Positions 41,881-56,904 are shown, counted from the stretch's first letter. The stretch: DNA of 64,000 nucleotides from Epiperipatus broadwayi (GCA_028023455.1 JAQFVV010013312.1:1-64000); one strand, 5' to 3'. Made by a program: numbers and translations. Notes: a model not told the origin generated them from the sequence alone.

Positions 41881-43692
41881 ATATAGCATCAGAAAATAAT
41901 GTTTCAATAATAGAAATAAGTTTTTTATTTTAGTAATAAATCTTTATTATTGAACATATATGATTACGAAAGTAGTTTAATTACGTTTTATATCAATTAC
42001 AAACAATCGTATATTACATTTTAAACATACGATTAAATAAAAAATCGTAATGTAGAAAATGATATACACTAAGCGACCAATTTCTTAAGTTCGCTTTAAC
42101 TATAAAGAAGAAATATTGAATGTTAATAAATTGTAAGATATTTATGCACCAGATTGATTTGTATTTAACAATACCAAAAGTTTTGTATTTAAAAACTTTG
42201 TAAGAAATATTTAAAGAATAAATATTTTGAAGAAATCCCCGATGAATGTATATATGTTGTAGTGTGTACAAAAAGACGGAAATGTAATTAATTGTTCAGC
42301 AGTACATTTGATGATGGTATTTAAAATACATATCAACAAGCTGACTTCCGTCTATTGTTATAGTAAATTTACACTTATAGTAATCAATTAAAGGAAATAA
42401 TATAAACATGTGTGTGGATATATTTATTAGTTTTAGAATAACATGAAACTCATTATATCAGTCCTGTTTTGTTTTTCAGAATACATGCTTATGTGGGTTC
42501 ATATCTGACATTTATATGCGCATGGAATTACATCACCAGGATTAAGAAAAAAGAATAAAAACCTCTTAAAACAAGCATAAAAAAGTAAATTTAAGCCAAG
42601 CAAAAAAATCAAGTAAATTTAATCCTGATAAAAATGGACAACATCGATGGCATAATTATATATAATCAATGAAATAAGTTAAAATAAAAAAAATTCATAG
42701 ATAATAAAAAAAGAAAAACAAGCAATCTATTATTAGACACTAAGTTAAAAAAAGAAAAGAGTAAATAAAAGATAATTAAAATTATAATATATTATTTGAA
42801 AAATTGAGTCAGCAAATGATTGTAGGCAATTCTTTTTTTTTATATGGAATTGTGAGCTATAAATAAATAAAAATATACACATTTAAAATCTAGAAGAAGA
42901 GAGATGCTCCAATTTTAGAAGAATGCCTATAGAAATTCAATTTTACATAAGTAGATTCAGTAAAAGCTGTTATTTGAATAATAAATCCCATTAAGTTATT
43001 CATTTTGCTATCCTGTAAAGAAACTATGTATTTGAATGTAAATTGCAGCAAGAATTATTAAAAATACTCTTTATTTATGGCTAATTCTATTGTAAAGCAT
43101 GTACATAATATAATTTGGACAATCATAAAGCATAAATGTATAATTTATTACATAATATGTAAAAGCTAATGGGATCTAAAACTACATCATCTAAATCTAT
43201 AAGCATGTTTCTGTATTCCATAATAAATTATTACCTTCCTGGAATATTATTAATTTTAAATGCCATAAATTTTGAACAATCTATAATTTGCTTATGCCTG
43301 TGACATAGATTTTTTCTAATCTTCTGTGATTTGAATAGTTAGAATACTAAAGGTCATCTGATCTCAGAAATAATAGATGTTATATTATTAGTGTAGAGAC
43401 TGTTTAATCATGAGTTTATATGATTATATTGTTAATTTAATTGTAACTACTGAGGAAAATCTTTTCTTTTTAATACAATAAAAAGCAAAAAAATATTATG
43501 TTTTATACTTATATAATTACTGTGTTCTATTTATGTTATCATCAAAATGATTCTAGTCATTTTGTATTTTTAGTACAATTATGTATGGCAATTTTGTTAT
43601 TTTAATCTGGAATTACTCTATTTTATTCATGTTAATCAGTGGTTCAATAGTTTCTCTTCCTCTTTTCTTCTTTATTTTTGTTTTTCTAATAT
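41881..43692. other. Intron 1 sequence; no gene seen
   Basis: AT-rich and A-rich (42540-42780) without coding or repeat signal. Confidence 0.45.
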
Positions 43693-43770
43693 ATAACATA
43701 TAATAACCACATTCGACTCTTTTTACACTTTAAAGTGTAAAAAGAGTGGAATGTGGTTATTATATGTTAT
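43693..43770. repeat. 78-bp near-perfect palindrome
   Basis: ATAACATATAATAACCACAT begins the left arm and ATGTGGTTATTATATGTTAT ends the right arm. The centre is ACTTTAAAGT. Only one pair of 39 mismatches (ATTCGACTC against the complement of GAGTGGAAT), and there is no spacer. It could extrude as a cruciform or be a minimal foldback element. Confidence 0.93.
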
Positions 43771-45793
43771 AAATCAGTTGTTATTAGTGATTTTATAAAA
43801 TTCGAGTAGTCAGTGCCTTTTCTCATACCTCATATTCTATTCCAAATGTTAATAGTAACATATATAATTTCAGAGTTAATCTTACAAGTGTCCTTAATGA
43901 AAAATTTTGTCAGCAGTTTTAATTTGCTCTAAAACTGTTAATTTTTATGTTATTGTAAATAAAAATTATGATTATTTTATATCACGGAAAAACATACTGT
44001 ATGATCCTGCCATCTCTCAAATCATTTTACAAGTAAAAATCAATAATATTAAATTTAAAGCTATAACAATGTGAGAATGTGGGCTTTCCAAGGTGCTGAT
44101 TGGTTGTTTCTTATTTTCAACAAAAGAGAGCACTAGTCAACAATTTTGACAGTACTAACAGAAATATATATTTTTCAGGAATTTTTATATATTTATTATA
44201 ATTCTTATAAAATATGTGTGCAAATATAATTAATTTAAAACAATAGTTCAGATTTTAGTAAAAAATATTTACTTTTACAGGAAAGTAAATTGAAAAAGAA
44301 ATCAATGATGTAGGCTGCATTTTGTAATAGTTTACAAAAATGTTCATTTTATCGTTTCCACTATAGATTATTTTTATCAATTATAAATAGAAGTTTTTTT
44401 TTGAAAAAAAAAATTGTTTATTTTAATAATCTGACAAATTATTAATTTGCTTTCAAGAAACTAAACTAAAATGAATATAATATTATAAGACAAATATATT
44501 TTTATTGCTGATTCTGTAATTGAACAATCAAAAGTTTAGAATTTTAATTCACTTTGCGAATATAGATTTTGAGCTATGGAAGGGTTAATTTAAAACTAGA
44601 AAGAGTAATCTACCACTGCAAAAATGCTGGAATACTGGAATGTTATTGATCATTTGGAGGAGAATATTAGATTTTATTCACATGAATTCTTTTTATATGG
44701 AAAGATGGCACATAAAAAAGTTATGAAAGCACACACTTATCATTAGTTCAAATAAAATTAATCATTTTCTGAATAAGAAAGCATATTGAGTTTGTAGAGT
44801 CAATCTTGAGCAGATGATTGTGAAAGTTAATCCATTTGGTTTCATTCACCACCAATATTATTTACTTTTTTATGACTGTAAAAAATCTAATATTTGCAAT
44901 TATAATGAAAATACACCCTCCCAGTTACCATCACATAAATGGCTTACTAACATGGGATCCCACAATATATATATATATATATAATGGGATCCCACAATAT
45001 ATATATATATATATAATTAACATTATTTGGAAAAGCTATTGGAGGATAAATTATTTTTCAAAACTTCTCAATCAATAGGACCAATATAATTTTAGAAGAG
45101 CTTTGAGGAAAGTATTTGTTATTGTACTAAAAGATTTTACTACGTGAAAGTACTTGGAAATAAGACTATGAATTCATCATTTATCCATGAGAATATAAGA
45201 ATTAACGTATGTATTGTACCCTCACCATCGAACAAGATAATAAAAATAAGTAAATAAAATAATGCTCCAGTTAAAACTTTCAATTTTAATGTAATAGAAA
45301 CTAGTCTTAATAATATCTTATGATAATTTTTCCCAACTAGACTAGCCAAAAATGATAATAAAAAATATGGTTTGATTTTAAATAAATAAATAATAAATAA
45401 AATACTAATAATAAACATGAGACATTTGGTGAAAGGTAAAGTAGTAGGATTACATTGAGAACATTTTCTAAGAACATAATATCAATGACATAAGAATACT
45501 ACCCCCCCCTTTTACTTAAATAATAATATAAATCTATAGTATCCTTACAACTTAAAAATATTATAAATAATCTAATATTAAATAAATTATAATCTCTGTT
45601 ATTAAAAATATAATTATCTCAGGTTTCTTACAATAAATTATTAACTTATTTATAATATCCTGTAGCCAACTAGGATGAGAGATTTTGCATCATCCTTAAT
45701 TACACCTCAACAATAATAATACTGAAAGATAATATTCCTACACTTAATCTAACTAAAAATTGATACTATGTTACTATTCAATAATTTAGTCTC
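43771..45793. other. Intron 1 sequence with a 32-bp tandem duplication
   Basis: No gene is seen. At 44952-45016 the block GGGATCCCACAATATATATA with its AT run occurs twice in tandem, period 32 bp. A run of C (CCCCCCCC) is at about 45502. Confidence 0.5.
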
Positions 45794-46081
<288 letters not shown>

Positions 46082-48926
46082 TACAATTCTTTTATTTATT
46101 ATGTGGCATGTTAAAATTATGCTATAATCTGAATAATATATGGCAATAAGAAATATACTTAATGATATGGCAGCAATTAAAGTAATAAATTATGACTAAA
46201 GTAGTATTATACTACATAATATTTCAGTGTCATATTCTGAATAATAACTGTCAACATTAAATAAATAAACCATTTAAAATTATAATGTGCAAAATATGTT
46301 ATATGGTTTAATTTTGAATTTTGTGGATCAGATCTTGTGGAAGTGAATGGAATCAATAACAATACTGACAATAAAGCAACTTCAACAAATTTATTCTGTT
46401 TAACAAAATCAACTATGTACAAAATATTTACTATCTTTAATAAAAAAACAAACTAACAAATATGTCAATAAAATGAAAACATAATATCTAAAAAATCATC
46501 ATTAGGTAAGCCTTCATTCCTGCTTATGAATTTTTACTTATGAATACATATTACGTATACTTATTCAAATTTTATTATTTACCTTAGAATATTATATTAC
46601 ATTTGCTACTAGTTTAATGAATATGAAAATATTACTTCACTTTCAGAAAATATAAAAAATAAAGTACTTAACACACTATTTCGTCAATCTAAAGATATTT
46701 TATGTTTACTCTAAATTACTAAAATATAAAATGACAAAAACAATGCTTGTTCACATACTAAAAATAATTTGCTTGACACCATTCTAAGTTTTAGGGTATG
46801 TGTTTCATGTTCTAAAACAGAAAACATAAAATTATCAAATAAAATATAAGCATTCATCATACATTTCATATGCCCCATGTTTCTTTGTAAATATGCGTTA
46901 TTTCAAAATATGATGGTTTTATGAAAATCGTGAAATATCAAAAAAATATTTAAAATATTAGTTAATAGTCATGATTTTTTTTATCACCAAAAATATTATT
47001 AAAAAATATAATATTAAGAATAATTATGGTTCTTTTCTTATTTTCCTCATCAGTGTTAAACATTCAATATCATTTGCATTTCTACTTAATTCAAAACCTA
47101 TCTTGCCTTCTTTTAAAACAAATCATCATTTTAAGTTTATTCATTATTCTTCTTTCAGAATACTAGAATACATGATAAATTACTAATGAAATTAAGATAG
47201 CAATATAATGTATAGGACATGAAGGAATAACTAGAGTAAAGACTCAATAGTATAAAATAATTAAATAATCCACATGGAAAACAGTATGAAGAAACAGGTA
47301 TGACCTCATCTAATACATTAAGAAATAATGTCTTGGCTATCTTTCAGCACTTACAGAATATTTAAAATACAAACATCGAACACTGTCCATGGAAATAAAT
47401 ACAAAAATACAGGGCTACATTAACTGTATTTATATAACAACTACTTAGATATAATATAGGCTAATTCTCCTATCTGATTAACACATCCTACAAATATAAA
47501 ACATCCAGGGTTTCATTTTTTTCTACTCCCCTGTTCACTATCATCTTTCAAATAGATTTAAACAATCAACATCTTAAAATAAACTAAGCAATTTTCCAAA
47601 TAATAAACAAATTAACACATCAATTTATCTAACCATAAATACTACAAGATGTGGTTTCACACAGATAATCAATGAATATTCATATATTTAAAATAAATAT
47701 AATATGGTTTATTTAGCAAAGAATCATATAAAATTATGGTAATTAATAAAGTTATATCGATCTTTATAAATAAAAATATATGTGCATATTTTTATTCATA
47801 GCTTATATCCCTTAATAAAAATCTATATGTGTCATTAACTCACTTATCCATATGTTCATTCATTCATGTAACATAAGATGAATATTTAAAAAATTCAAGC
47901 AATTCTAAAAAAAAATACATCATATAATAATTAAAACCATTTAAATTACCTATGTGATTTATTATTTGTAATAACATTTTTGAAGGATTCTAGTCCAATC
48001 ACATATAATATAAAAGTCACAAATAACATCCATACAGTGCTCATCAAAATCGAATATAATTTAAAGAAATGTTTTAAAAAAAGATTAAAATATTGGTAAA
48101 AGATTTTAAAGTTAATATTATTAGAATTTAAAGTCCCTTAAAATGTAACTTCTACTGTAACCTATAAATAAATTATAATTCTACTGTTAGTATATTTTTA
48201 AAATAATAACTAACTAATAATAATGAAATTTAAAGTTACATATTCCATATTTACTTCATATGAGTCCTTATTCAAAAGTTCTACTAATAAACTTGGGAAA
48301 TTTCATGGTTGCTAAGCGATGAGTATTTATTGAAAGCTTTTCTCCTTCCAGCACGTAATACAAAAACACAATAAAAAAATGTTTGTAGACTTTTTAAAAT
48401 CTGCAAAAATTTTGAAAAATAATAATTATCCTGTTGCTAAAGATTTTTTAATACAGTCTATTTCTGAAATTTTTTTCAGGAGAACACTTATTTATTCAAT
48501 AGTTTTTTTTAAATAATCCATTTTGAATAGGTAAGTCATTTTCTCCCATGTACATATTTAAATTCCAAATTAGTCAGGAACAGATGCATCATTTGCGATT
48601 AGATATCTTACACATAATCCTAGGATAAAATAAATGACTTTCCATTTCCAACTTATATTTTCATAAAGCACATATAAAGTAAACAGACGAATCCAAGTTT
48701 TAAATGCAAAAGGTTATTCATTTCAGATGCAATAATATTTTTCTTTTTATTATTCATTTTCCTCTTCTTTGCAATTAAATCATAGTGATTAAAACACAGC
48801 AGGTTTTTCTATTTAAATATTCATTTTTTTAATATAGCTTTTGTTAATACTTATATTCTTTATAGTAGTTTTTTTTTTAAAAAATACTTTTTTTTTTCCA
48901 AAAGTATAAATATAATCTGCTTCAAA
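46082..48926. other. Intron 1 sequence; no gene seen
   Basis: AT-rich. No coding, tandem-repeat or element signal was recognised. Confidence 0.45.
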
Positions 48927-50113
48927 GATAAATTACTTTATCGAAATATAAAGTTTGATTTGAAACATTTTAAATATTACAAAAAAAATAAGCTTGGGGA
49001 AATTATCGCTTATCAAGAAAAGTAAATTATGTTGACAGCTATAGAGTGAATAATGAAACAAATATTATTTTTAATTTTTTGTTACATTTAACCAATTTGA
49101 ATCTAAAATTATTCAATTTTTAGAAGCTGAATTAAAAAAAATTCTGTGTATTTTAGATTAATATTTTTAACAATAGACACTGACTGGAAATGGAACTGAT
49201 GAATAATATTGTTCTGAGATTTAAGTAGTGGACCAATACAAAAATTAAATAAAGATTAACCCTTTAAATAAGTTGAAGGAATCAGATAACGGGCTAACCC
49301 CTTCTGTGGTATATACAATTAGCGCATGTTGCTATTTTATCAGCCCATAATGTTATTTACAGATTTTGGATGTAGCATGCACCATCTCTTGGTCAATTTT
49401 GGTCACAATTTCTTCATTTTAGGCTTATTTATAGGAAATTCGAAATTAAAAATTTTAGTTCTAAAAACGTCTGCATATGGTGTTATATTTTGAACAAAAA
49501 AAAATCAATTTTCTTTGCTGTGTATTGGTGTCTCTTTTCTCTGATTGGATGCCTGGCAACTCTGGAAATTGTACAGTAGGCATTTCTAAATGACAAAATC
49601 AGAAACCAAAACAAAATGCTTTACACATTCGTAATTGATTTTGAAGTAAACAAATATATTTGTTGTAATTTTTTACATTCATAAATAAGATTTTACATTA
49701 CTTTATCAAAATATAAAGTTTGATTCAAAAAATTTTGAATATTACAAAAAAATAAGCTTGGGGAAATGATAGCTTCTCAAAAAAAGTAAATTACCTTGAC
49801 AACTACAGACTGAATAATGACACCATGGATTAGTTGGAATATAATTCTTTTGTTTTTTCACTGGCTATTTTTAAATGTTTTTTTCTTATATTTTTCTTCA
49901 GTTATTAATATTATTTTTAATTTTTCATTCCATTTAACCAATTTGAATCTAAAATTATGTAATTTTAGAAACTGAATTAAAAAAATTATGTGTATTTTAC
50001 CTAAATATTTTAACAATAGAAACAGACTGGAAATGAAACTGATGAATAATATTGTTCTCAGATTTAAGTAGTAGACCAATAAAAAAATTAGACAAAGATT
50101 AAATAAGTTGAAG
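48927..50113 (+). repeat. Direct segmental duplication (~355 and ~417 bp, ~770 bp apart)
   Basis: 48927-49281 and 49697-50113 share ATAAGCTTGGGGAAAT, ATTTAACCAATTTGAATCTA, GAATAATATTGTTCT and AGATTTAAGTAGT in order, with about 85-90% identity by eye. The second copy has about 90 extra bases near 49820-49910 (CACCATGGATTAGTTGGAAT onwards). The unique spacer 49282-49696 is slightly GC-richer and has no recognised gene. Confidence 0.8.
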
Positions 50114-51658
50114 AAAGCAGCTAAAGGAGATTAAAACAGATATTACACACCAGCATGATAAAGTAGTAGCAGAGCAAGGAATGATAAAAGATATGATTAA
50201 GAATATTCAATTCAAAGACCTTTTATCAGACAATGAAAGGAGTGGTTAAAATAATGATAATGTAATAGAATCAAAAGTATCAGAAGTTAAGTGGAATAGT
50301 TTTGTCAAAGTCAATTTTTAAATATTTGAATATTTAAGGGTCATAGAGATGAAGGTTGAACATTATGAGAGTTTAGAGATATATTTTAAGCTAAATTTAA
50401 TGTCCTGAAAATGTAAATTAGTGATAAAACATATAGATGCATGGTAGATTTTTATTTTATTTGACAACCACATCAAGCTTTAGATATAAAAAAATTGTTA
50501 AATAACTTCTATGGATGAGAAATAAGACTTCTATGGAAGATATATAAAATTGATTAATGCAGAAAAAATTATGTGATGCAGATAACTACTTCAGTTGTTT
50601 AGAAAGCAGAATATCAATGTAATAATTCTAGCTGTCTTTTGTATGACTGAGGAATAGTCTATATAAATAGTCAGTCCTATCTTATAATCTGTTCTTCAAT
50701 ATTGAACAAATGAATTTAAGTACCAATAGGAAGAGCATTGGGAAAATAGGTAAATTATTAAGCACAATAAACACCACTACACCAAACTAGTAAGCTGAGA
50801 AAACTTGAGATCAAGCTTAAATAAAAACTTTAAAAATAAAAAGCATAGACCTTACCCAAAGTATCAAGCCTTAAAAATTTCAAAAAACATGAATCATATG
50901 AAAAATAAAAACAAAAGCTAACACTTGAAGCAGAAGTAAGATTAAAAAAGAGTTACTGAGAGTCAGTCAAGAGTGTAAAGCTTATAGCAGGTTGTAGATA
51001 TTGATAAAAAATTCACTTCAGAATAAAATGAATGATGGAATTTTTGGGTCATCCAAAATAAGGACAATGATATCATTTAAGAAATAACTTGGTAGAGATA
51101 AAGATAGATTATTATATGAATACCCAAAGTCTGAAAAGTAGAACACTCAAATCTGTGAATAGGATAGAGACTTTTTAAAATGATTCTATATCATACAGTA
51201 TGAGCACCCCTAATAAACTTTCATACAAAATTATTTTAAACTAATACGATGATCTTGTACTATTACTGGAGACCAGGTGATAATACTTTTTGGATTATAA
51301 CTGTTCATGACATAAAAGAGGTATGGTGTATAACATAAAATGGTTGAAGAAATTTAATTGTCAAAGTGAAAATTACTGAAAGAAGTCTGTGTTAGACTCC
51401 ATGATTATTTGAATGACTCATATGACAAGCAGACTGATACATACTGATGAGTAGATATCTGGTTTTTGGATGAAAAAAATGTGTGTTTGTTTGAATGTAT
51501 AATAATGGTTTGTATAATAAATCCATATTTTTTAAACATAAATGATCTCACTTCTTATTTTATATTAGAAAGTTTTCATTAAGGCTATATTCATGATAAT
51601 AATACCAGTGTGTGGTGTTTAAATATAGCTTCTATTTTTATAATTGTACATGGACAAA
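50114..51658. other. Intron 1 sequence; no gene recognised
   Basis: The plus strand is purine-rich and gives broken frames (for example L-K-E-I-K-T-D-I-T-H-Q-H near 50125) that could be an old retroelement remnant. No family motif was found. Confidence 0.35.
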
Positions 51659-52398
51659 TATGACTTTACTATAAATAGTCAAAATAAGAGTCATAGATCA
51701 CATGACCCTAGTTATAAACAATGAGGATTGCCAATTCCTCAATGAGCTTGGTGTTAAATGCTTAGCTAAAAAACATTTAAATTAACTCTGTCTGAACCCC
51801 CCCATACCTCTGACCATGGTTTTGTGCTCTGGCACTCCTCAGAGAGGTGCATGGGTAGGTTCAGACACTAGGTCTAAAAACACCAATCAAAAGCCATCAT
51901 TTAACTAAAAGTTATCTATTGAGTGGAAAATCTGAAAATTTCTGACACCTACATGTCTTCAAACCCAGCTATCCAACTCAAATAGCTATATGGGTACTGA
52001 GAGATCTTTAGCCATACCATATATTATAGTCTTTGCCTTAAGTCTTATGCAATGTTATATTGCTAAAACTACTAATATATGGTATGGCTGAAGATCTATC
52101 AGCCTCATATAGATATTTGAGTTGGATAGCTGGGTTTGAGGTGATGTAGGTGTCTGAAAATTTCAGATTTTCCACTCAATAGATAATTTTTAGTTAAATG
52201 CTGGCTTTGGGTTGGTATTTTTAGATCTAGTATCTGAACCTATCCTAGCACCTCTCTGAGGAGCGCCAAAGCACGAAACCATGGTCAGAGGTTTGGGGGG
52301 GGTGTCCTGACAGATATTTTAAATGCTTTCTCTAGCTAAGCATTTATCACAAAGCTTGTTGAGGAATTGGCAATCCTCATTGTTTATGACTTTACTAT
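51659..52398. mobile_element. Foldback element: ~325-bp inverted arms, ~35-bp loop
   Basis: The left arm, 51711-52032 (ATAAACAATGAGGATTGCCA, then CTGACCATGGTTT, GAAAATCTGAAAATTTCTGA and CATACCATATATTA), is the reverse complement of 52068-52390 (TAATATATGGTATGG, then GAAAATTTCAGATTTTCCAC, AACCATGGTCAG and TGGCAATCCTCATTGTTTAT). Identity is about 85% by eye. TATGACTTTACTAT is present exactly at 51659-51672 and 52385-52398. It could be a target duplication, although the right copy overlaps the arm end. No transposase is encoded, so the element would be non-autonomous. Confidence 0.85.
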
Positions 52399-53528
52399 GT
52401 TTCAAATTTGGTGCTTGCCAAAGCTAAACTAGATTTATCACAATATGTTATCAGTTGGTTTTAAAATGGATAGGTATAACGATAAGACTTAAATGGTATA
52501 ATATTGTTTAAGAGGATAATCCCAGATAAAGAACACTTTCTGCTTAAAAAAACAAACAAAGAATGGTTATGTAAAATATCGCTATCATAAAATAATTTAT
52601 GCAAATTTTAGAATGAGAAATAAAACATGTAATTTTTTTTGCTGTCTCATCTTTAAAATGGATGAAGGGTTACATTCTGCTGCGAACAGAACCCAAAAGA
52701 TTATACTTGGCCAACACATTTGATCCTAATGTTTATAATAGAAAAATCATAAAATGACAACTATTTATTGAATAATTAAAATTGTTATTGTTAAAAAGGA
52801 GAGTAATTAAATGGAGGAAAACAATGTGTAAAGCTTATTTTTTACAGAGTAATAGTGAATTCATCAGACGAATGAGTCTATTGTCTTCTTTTAGAATATG
52901 CACATTTGAGCGTTCATGTGCGACATTTGTATATGTTATATATGTACAAGATTATATAACCGTATTAAGAAAAAAAATAGATAAATTCTCTTAAAATAAA
53001 TGTGCAAAAAAAAAGAAGAAATCGCTTAAAATCTATTTAATCCTTGTTAAAAAAATAACTTAATTCATGTAATTAAAAAACACCCCCCCCCACACAAATT
53101 TAATTACATTTTATTATCGGAATGATCCAAAATTGAAAAGTATTTATAGAAAAAGAATCTAGAAATCTATTAGTTGAGCTTAATTAAAAAAAGTCAAATT
53201 AGTGGGAGGAAAGTAATTAAAAATGTTATAAATGATTTAAAAACTAAATCAGATAATAATGACAAGCAATTCATTTTTATTGGGACTACAATTCTATAAA
53301 TAAAAGAAATATATAAAAGAGAATATAGAAGCTGGCAGCAGACAGAACTGTGGAAGAACTATCAGTGAAAATTCAATTTTATATTTCTATATACAAAAAG
53401 AGGTTATTAGAACTGTAACTCTAATTAAATGATATATATATTATTGCCCTGAGATAGAAAATGTGCCTATGCAGAAAGACGAAATAAAAAACTCTATTCC
53501 TGGCTAATATAATTGCAAAGACACAGCA
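52399..53528. other. Intron 1 sequence; no gene seen
   Basis: AT-rich with a C9 run at about 53083. A small frame at 52782-52994 has no recognisable features. Confidence 0.45.
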
Positions 53529-53876
<348 letters not shown>

Positions 53877-54240
53877 ATATGTAAGTCTGTCTTTATGTGA
53901 CTTCAATTGTGTATGTATCTAATGAATGTTTAACCATCTATTTATTTAATCATTAGTCAGTCTATTCTTGCATCGAATATATATATATATATATATTAAT
54001 TTCAATTTATTAATATAGGTTTCAAGCATTACTATTCATCTATCTATACATTTATTTATAAAATAACATTTTTACAAGCGGCCATTTTTTTTTTTTATAC
54101 ATATAATGGAATTATTTCAGAAAATATTATTAGGCAAATAAAGATTGCTTTACTAACTAAAAATTTGTATTTTATCAAATTTCTCGTTTCTTTTCTATCA
54201 ATAACTTTTTTATTAACGATTAAATTAAAACCATACTCAC

Positions 54241-54425
54241 GCTTGAATTGAGTCTAAATTTTGCAGTTTTTCTTGCAGATGCAATTTTGCTAATCTCAGT
54301 ACTTCACTTTCTAACTGAAAGAGTTTTTCTATTTCAGCGCTTGAGGTATAAATTTCTGAATATACTTTTTCTGGTAATTTGATAAAAGTTATTACTAATA
54401 ATAACTCATAAAAATAAATAGCCAT
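54241..54425 (-). CDS. P4HA: P4HA exon 1: start codon, signal peptide, N-terminal coiled region
   Basis: This is the first coding exon of a collagen prolyl 4-hydroxylase alpha subunit. The enzyme hydroxylates X-Pro-Gly prolines in procollagen in the ER, as an alpha2-beta2 complex with protein disulfide isomerase. The ATG at 54425 follows an in-frame TGA six codons upstream. It opens a hydrophobic stretch (Y-E-L-L-L-V-I-T-F-I, residues 6-15) typical of a signal peptide. Residues 23-60 (S-E-I-Y-T-S-S-A-E-I-E-K-L, then E-S-E-V-L-R-L .. L-Q-E-K-L-Q-N-L) match the helical P4HA N-terminus (E-[LI]-[YF]-T-S-x-x-[ED]-M-E-x-L .. E-x-x-L-x-x-x-L-x-x-Y-I). The donor GC|GTGAGT has its GT at 54240-54239 and leaves phase 2. 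Exons 1-4 encode 227 residues. The double-psi dioxygenase domain with its iron ligands lies outside the window. The sequence is clearly diverged, suggesting one of several paralogues. Confidence 0.88.
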
Positions 54426-56697
54426 ATTATTTTTTTTTCAAATATGTTTTTAACAAAAATATAATAATAAAATTTAGCTTAAATTATTACTCCAAAATGT
54501 ATTAATATTCTAAGAAAAGTAAAAACCCGGAAATAGATTAAGTTCATGAACTTCGTATTAAAACTTTTATGTAAATTAGATATATTTTTTTGTTTTTGCT
54601 GATGATATTTTTTTTTATATAATTGTAGCATCAGTTTTAATCTGATTGAAGACAAATTAACTATTATTTAATAAGAGATTATAAACACATTTATTTTACC
54701 ATATAAACTACTCATATCTTTTTGAAAATTATCAAATAGATTTTTGTTAATTTTAAGAAAAATCGCATTTTTTTTTAATATTCGGTTGTTTATATTAGGT
54801 TAATATACGTATTTATTGAAAATCACGTGAATTTCAATAAATGCATATTTTAACACAAATAAACATTGTAGTAAGGCAAAAAAATTTAAAACAAAAGCAT
54901 TGTATTTAGTAAATATGACTATACATTTTTGGATAAATAAATGTTTGTTATATATCTTGGACATAATATTTTGAAACTGGTCATAGCTTTTGTTTATATT
55001 TTATAAGTTTCTTTAAATTCCGTTTATTTCATGTTTTATTAAAAAAAAAAAATGTTTTCGTTGTTACATAATATATAGAGTTTGATTTTATCTATATAAC
55101 ATCAGTATAATATTAATATCTGATGACCAGTCTGATATCTTCATATATAAAGTAAAATTGAGTACAATTTTATATATGAAATATATTTTATAATTAGAGA
55201 AACTGATATCGTAGAAAATTCAACAATAAAATCAAATAACTAACTGTTAATTTAATCTGGTTGCTATATTGTATATAAAAGTATTTAGGTGGTTTTGCAA
55301 TGAGGAAGTTCAGGCTTCTGGAATTAATAAACGTAAATTACACAACATATGTTGTTCAATATAAGATTATGAAAGATAGAACGTTTAATAAATTTGTATT
55401 AATTTTACTAAGGAACTTCATTTTGTTAAAAGCACTAAAATATATGGTTGTTATAGACTTATTTTGCTCAAGTCAGAAACTAAGTGATAGTAGACTTTAT
55501 TAAGGTGTAATTGATATTATGTCTTAATTATCATAAAATATATAAAACTTATTGCAATATATTGATGTAATAATTCACAAAATTGAGAATATCTTACATA
55601 CTTTTGATTTTAATAATTTGTATATTTGAATATTCACTTAATAATTAAAATAAAGTAAAATTTCCTCACACTGTGTTTTAGGCACTTCTATAACGAGATC
55701 ATGAAACATTTTCCCCTTAAAAATTATGACAATTTAAAGCCTTTTAAACGGTGAACAATATGAGCGATTGACTAGACTGGTTTGGAGCGTGGCTGTTAGG
55801 GCAGGATAGTTTTTATACAAAGAAACAATATTTTTTTTTTAAAAATTTCACTTATATGTGTACTAAAATAATAAAGATAAAGAAGTGACATGATCTTATC
55901 TTTAAAATAACACTATTCCTGGTGCATTAACACAACTGAGAAGCCTTTTGTAACTGCAACTGGCACAATAGGTAAATAAAATATGCTGTAGCCATATTAG
56001 AAATATTTTTTATGTAAAAAAATCAAATCAACTTTTATTATCTCATTTCTTATACAAAAATTTTACTAAAACTTACTAGAAAGAATGAATAATAAATCAA
56101 CCACATAATTTATTTTAAACATATTTTATATCAATTAATCTGAGAGTTATCTCGATTTAAATATTGTCAACATTATTTCAAACTATGCAAATATGTAATA
56201 TAAGATACAAAGATTGAGCTCTTGATTAACCAGAACAGAACGTTCAAATTGTAATAGACTTCAATTTACATCTACCTTCTTTAAATAAAGCATGTTGTGA
56301 ATGCTACATATCTAAGCTGTATTGTACAATACAATGACTATATTTGAAGTATATCTTTTTATAATTTTAAGCACTAGGCATAATTAAAGTAATGGTAAAA
56401 TAATATTTAAATTTTGTAAGATCCTGAATTAATGTGTCTTAGTATTTGGTATTACAAGCTAGGTAATATTCTGATAGGTAACATATTTGACTTTTTTTAA
56501 TTAATTAAAATAATAATTATTACTATAATATAACTGTTGTTTTTCTTTATAATATTTTCTTTAAAATAATAGCCTTGCAAAATGTAGAAAAGAAAAGAGA
56601 CAGATTCAGGTCTTTAGTGTATTTGGATTGATTCCATTCCAATTCTGGCATTTAGATTTGAAATTCTTATGAACATCTAAGCAATAATGTTATTTCA
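54426..56697. other. 5' flanking region of P4HA; no clear promoter or gene
   Basis: Immediately upstream (transcript sense) of the P4HA start. It is AT-rich with long T and A runs. No convincing TATA/initiator set, CpG-rich patch or 5' non-coding exon could be chosen. The open frame at 55300-55503 has no recognised motif. Confidence 0.4.
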
Positions 56698-56876
<179 letters not shown>

Positions 56877-56904
56877 GTTTCTATGATAAACTTTATATGT
56901 CTTA

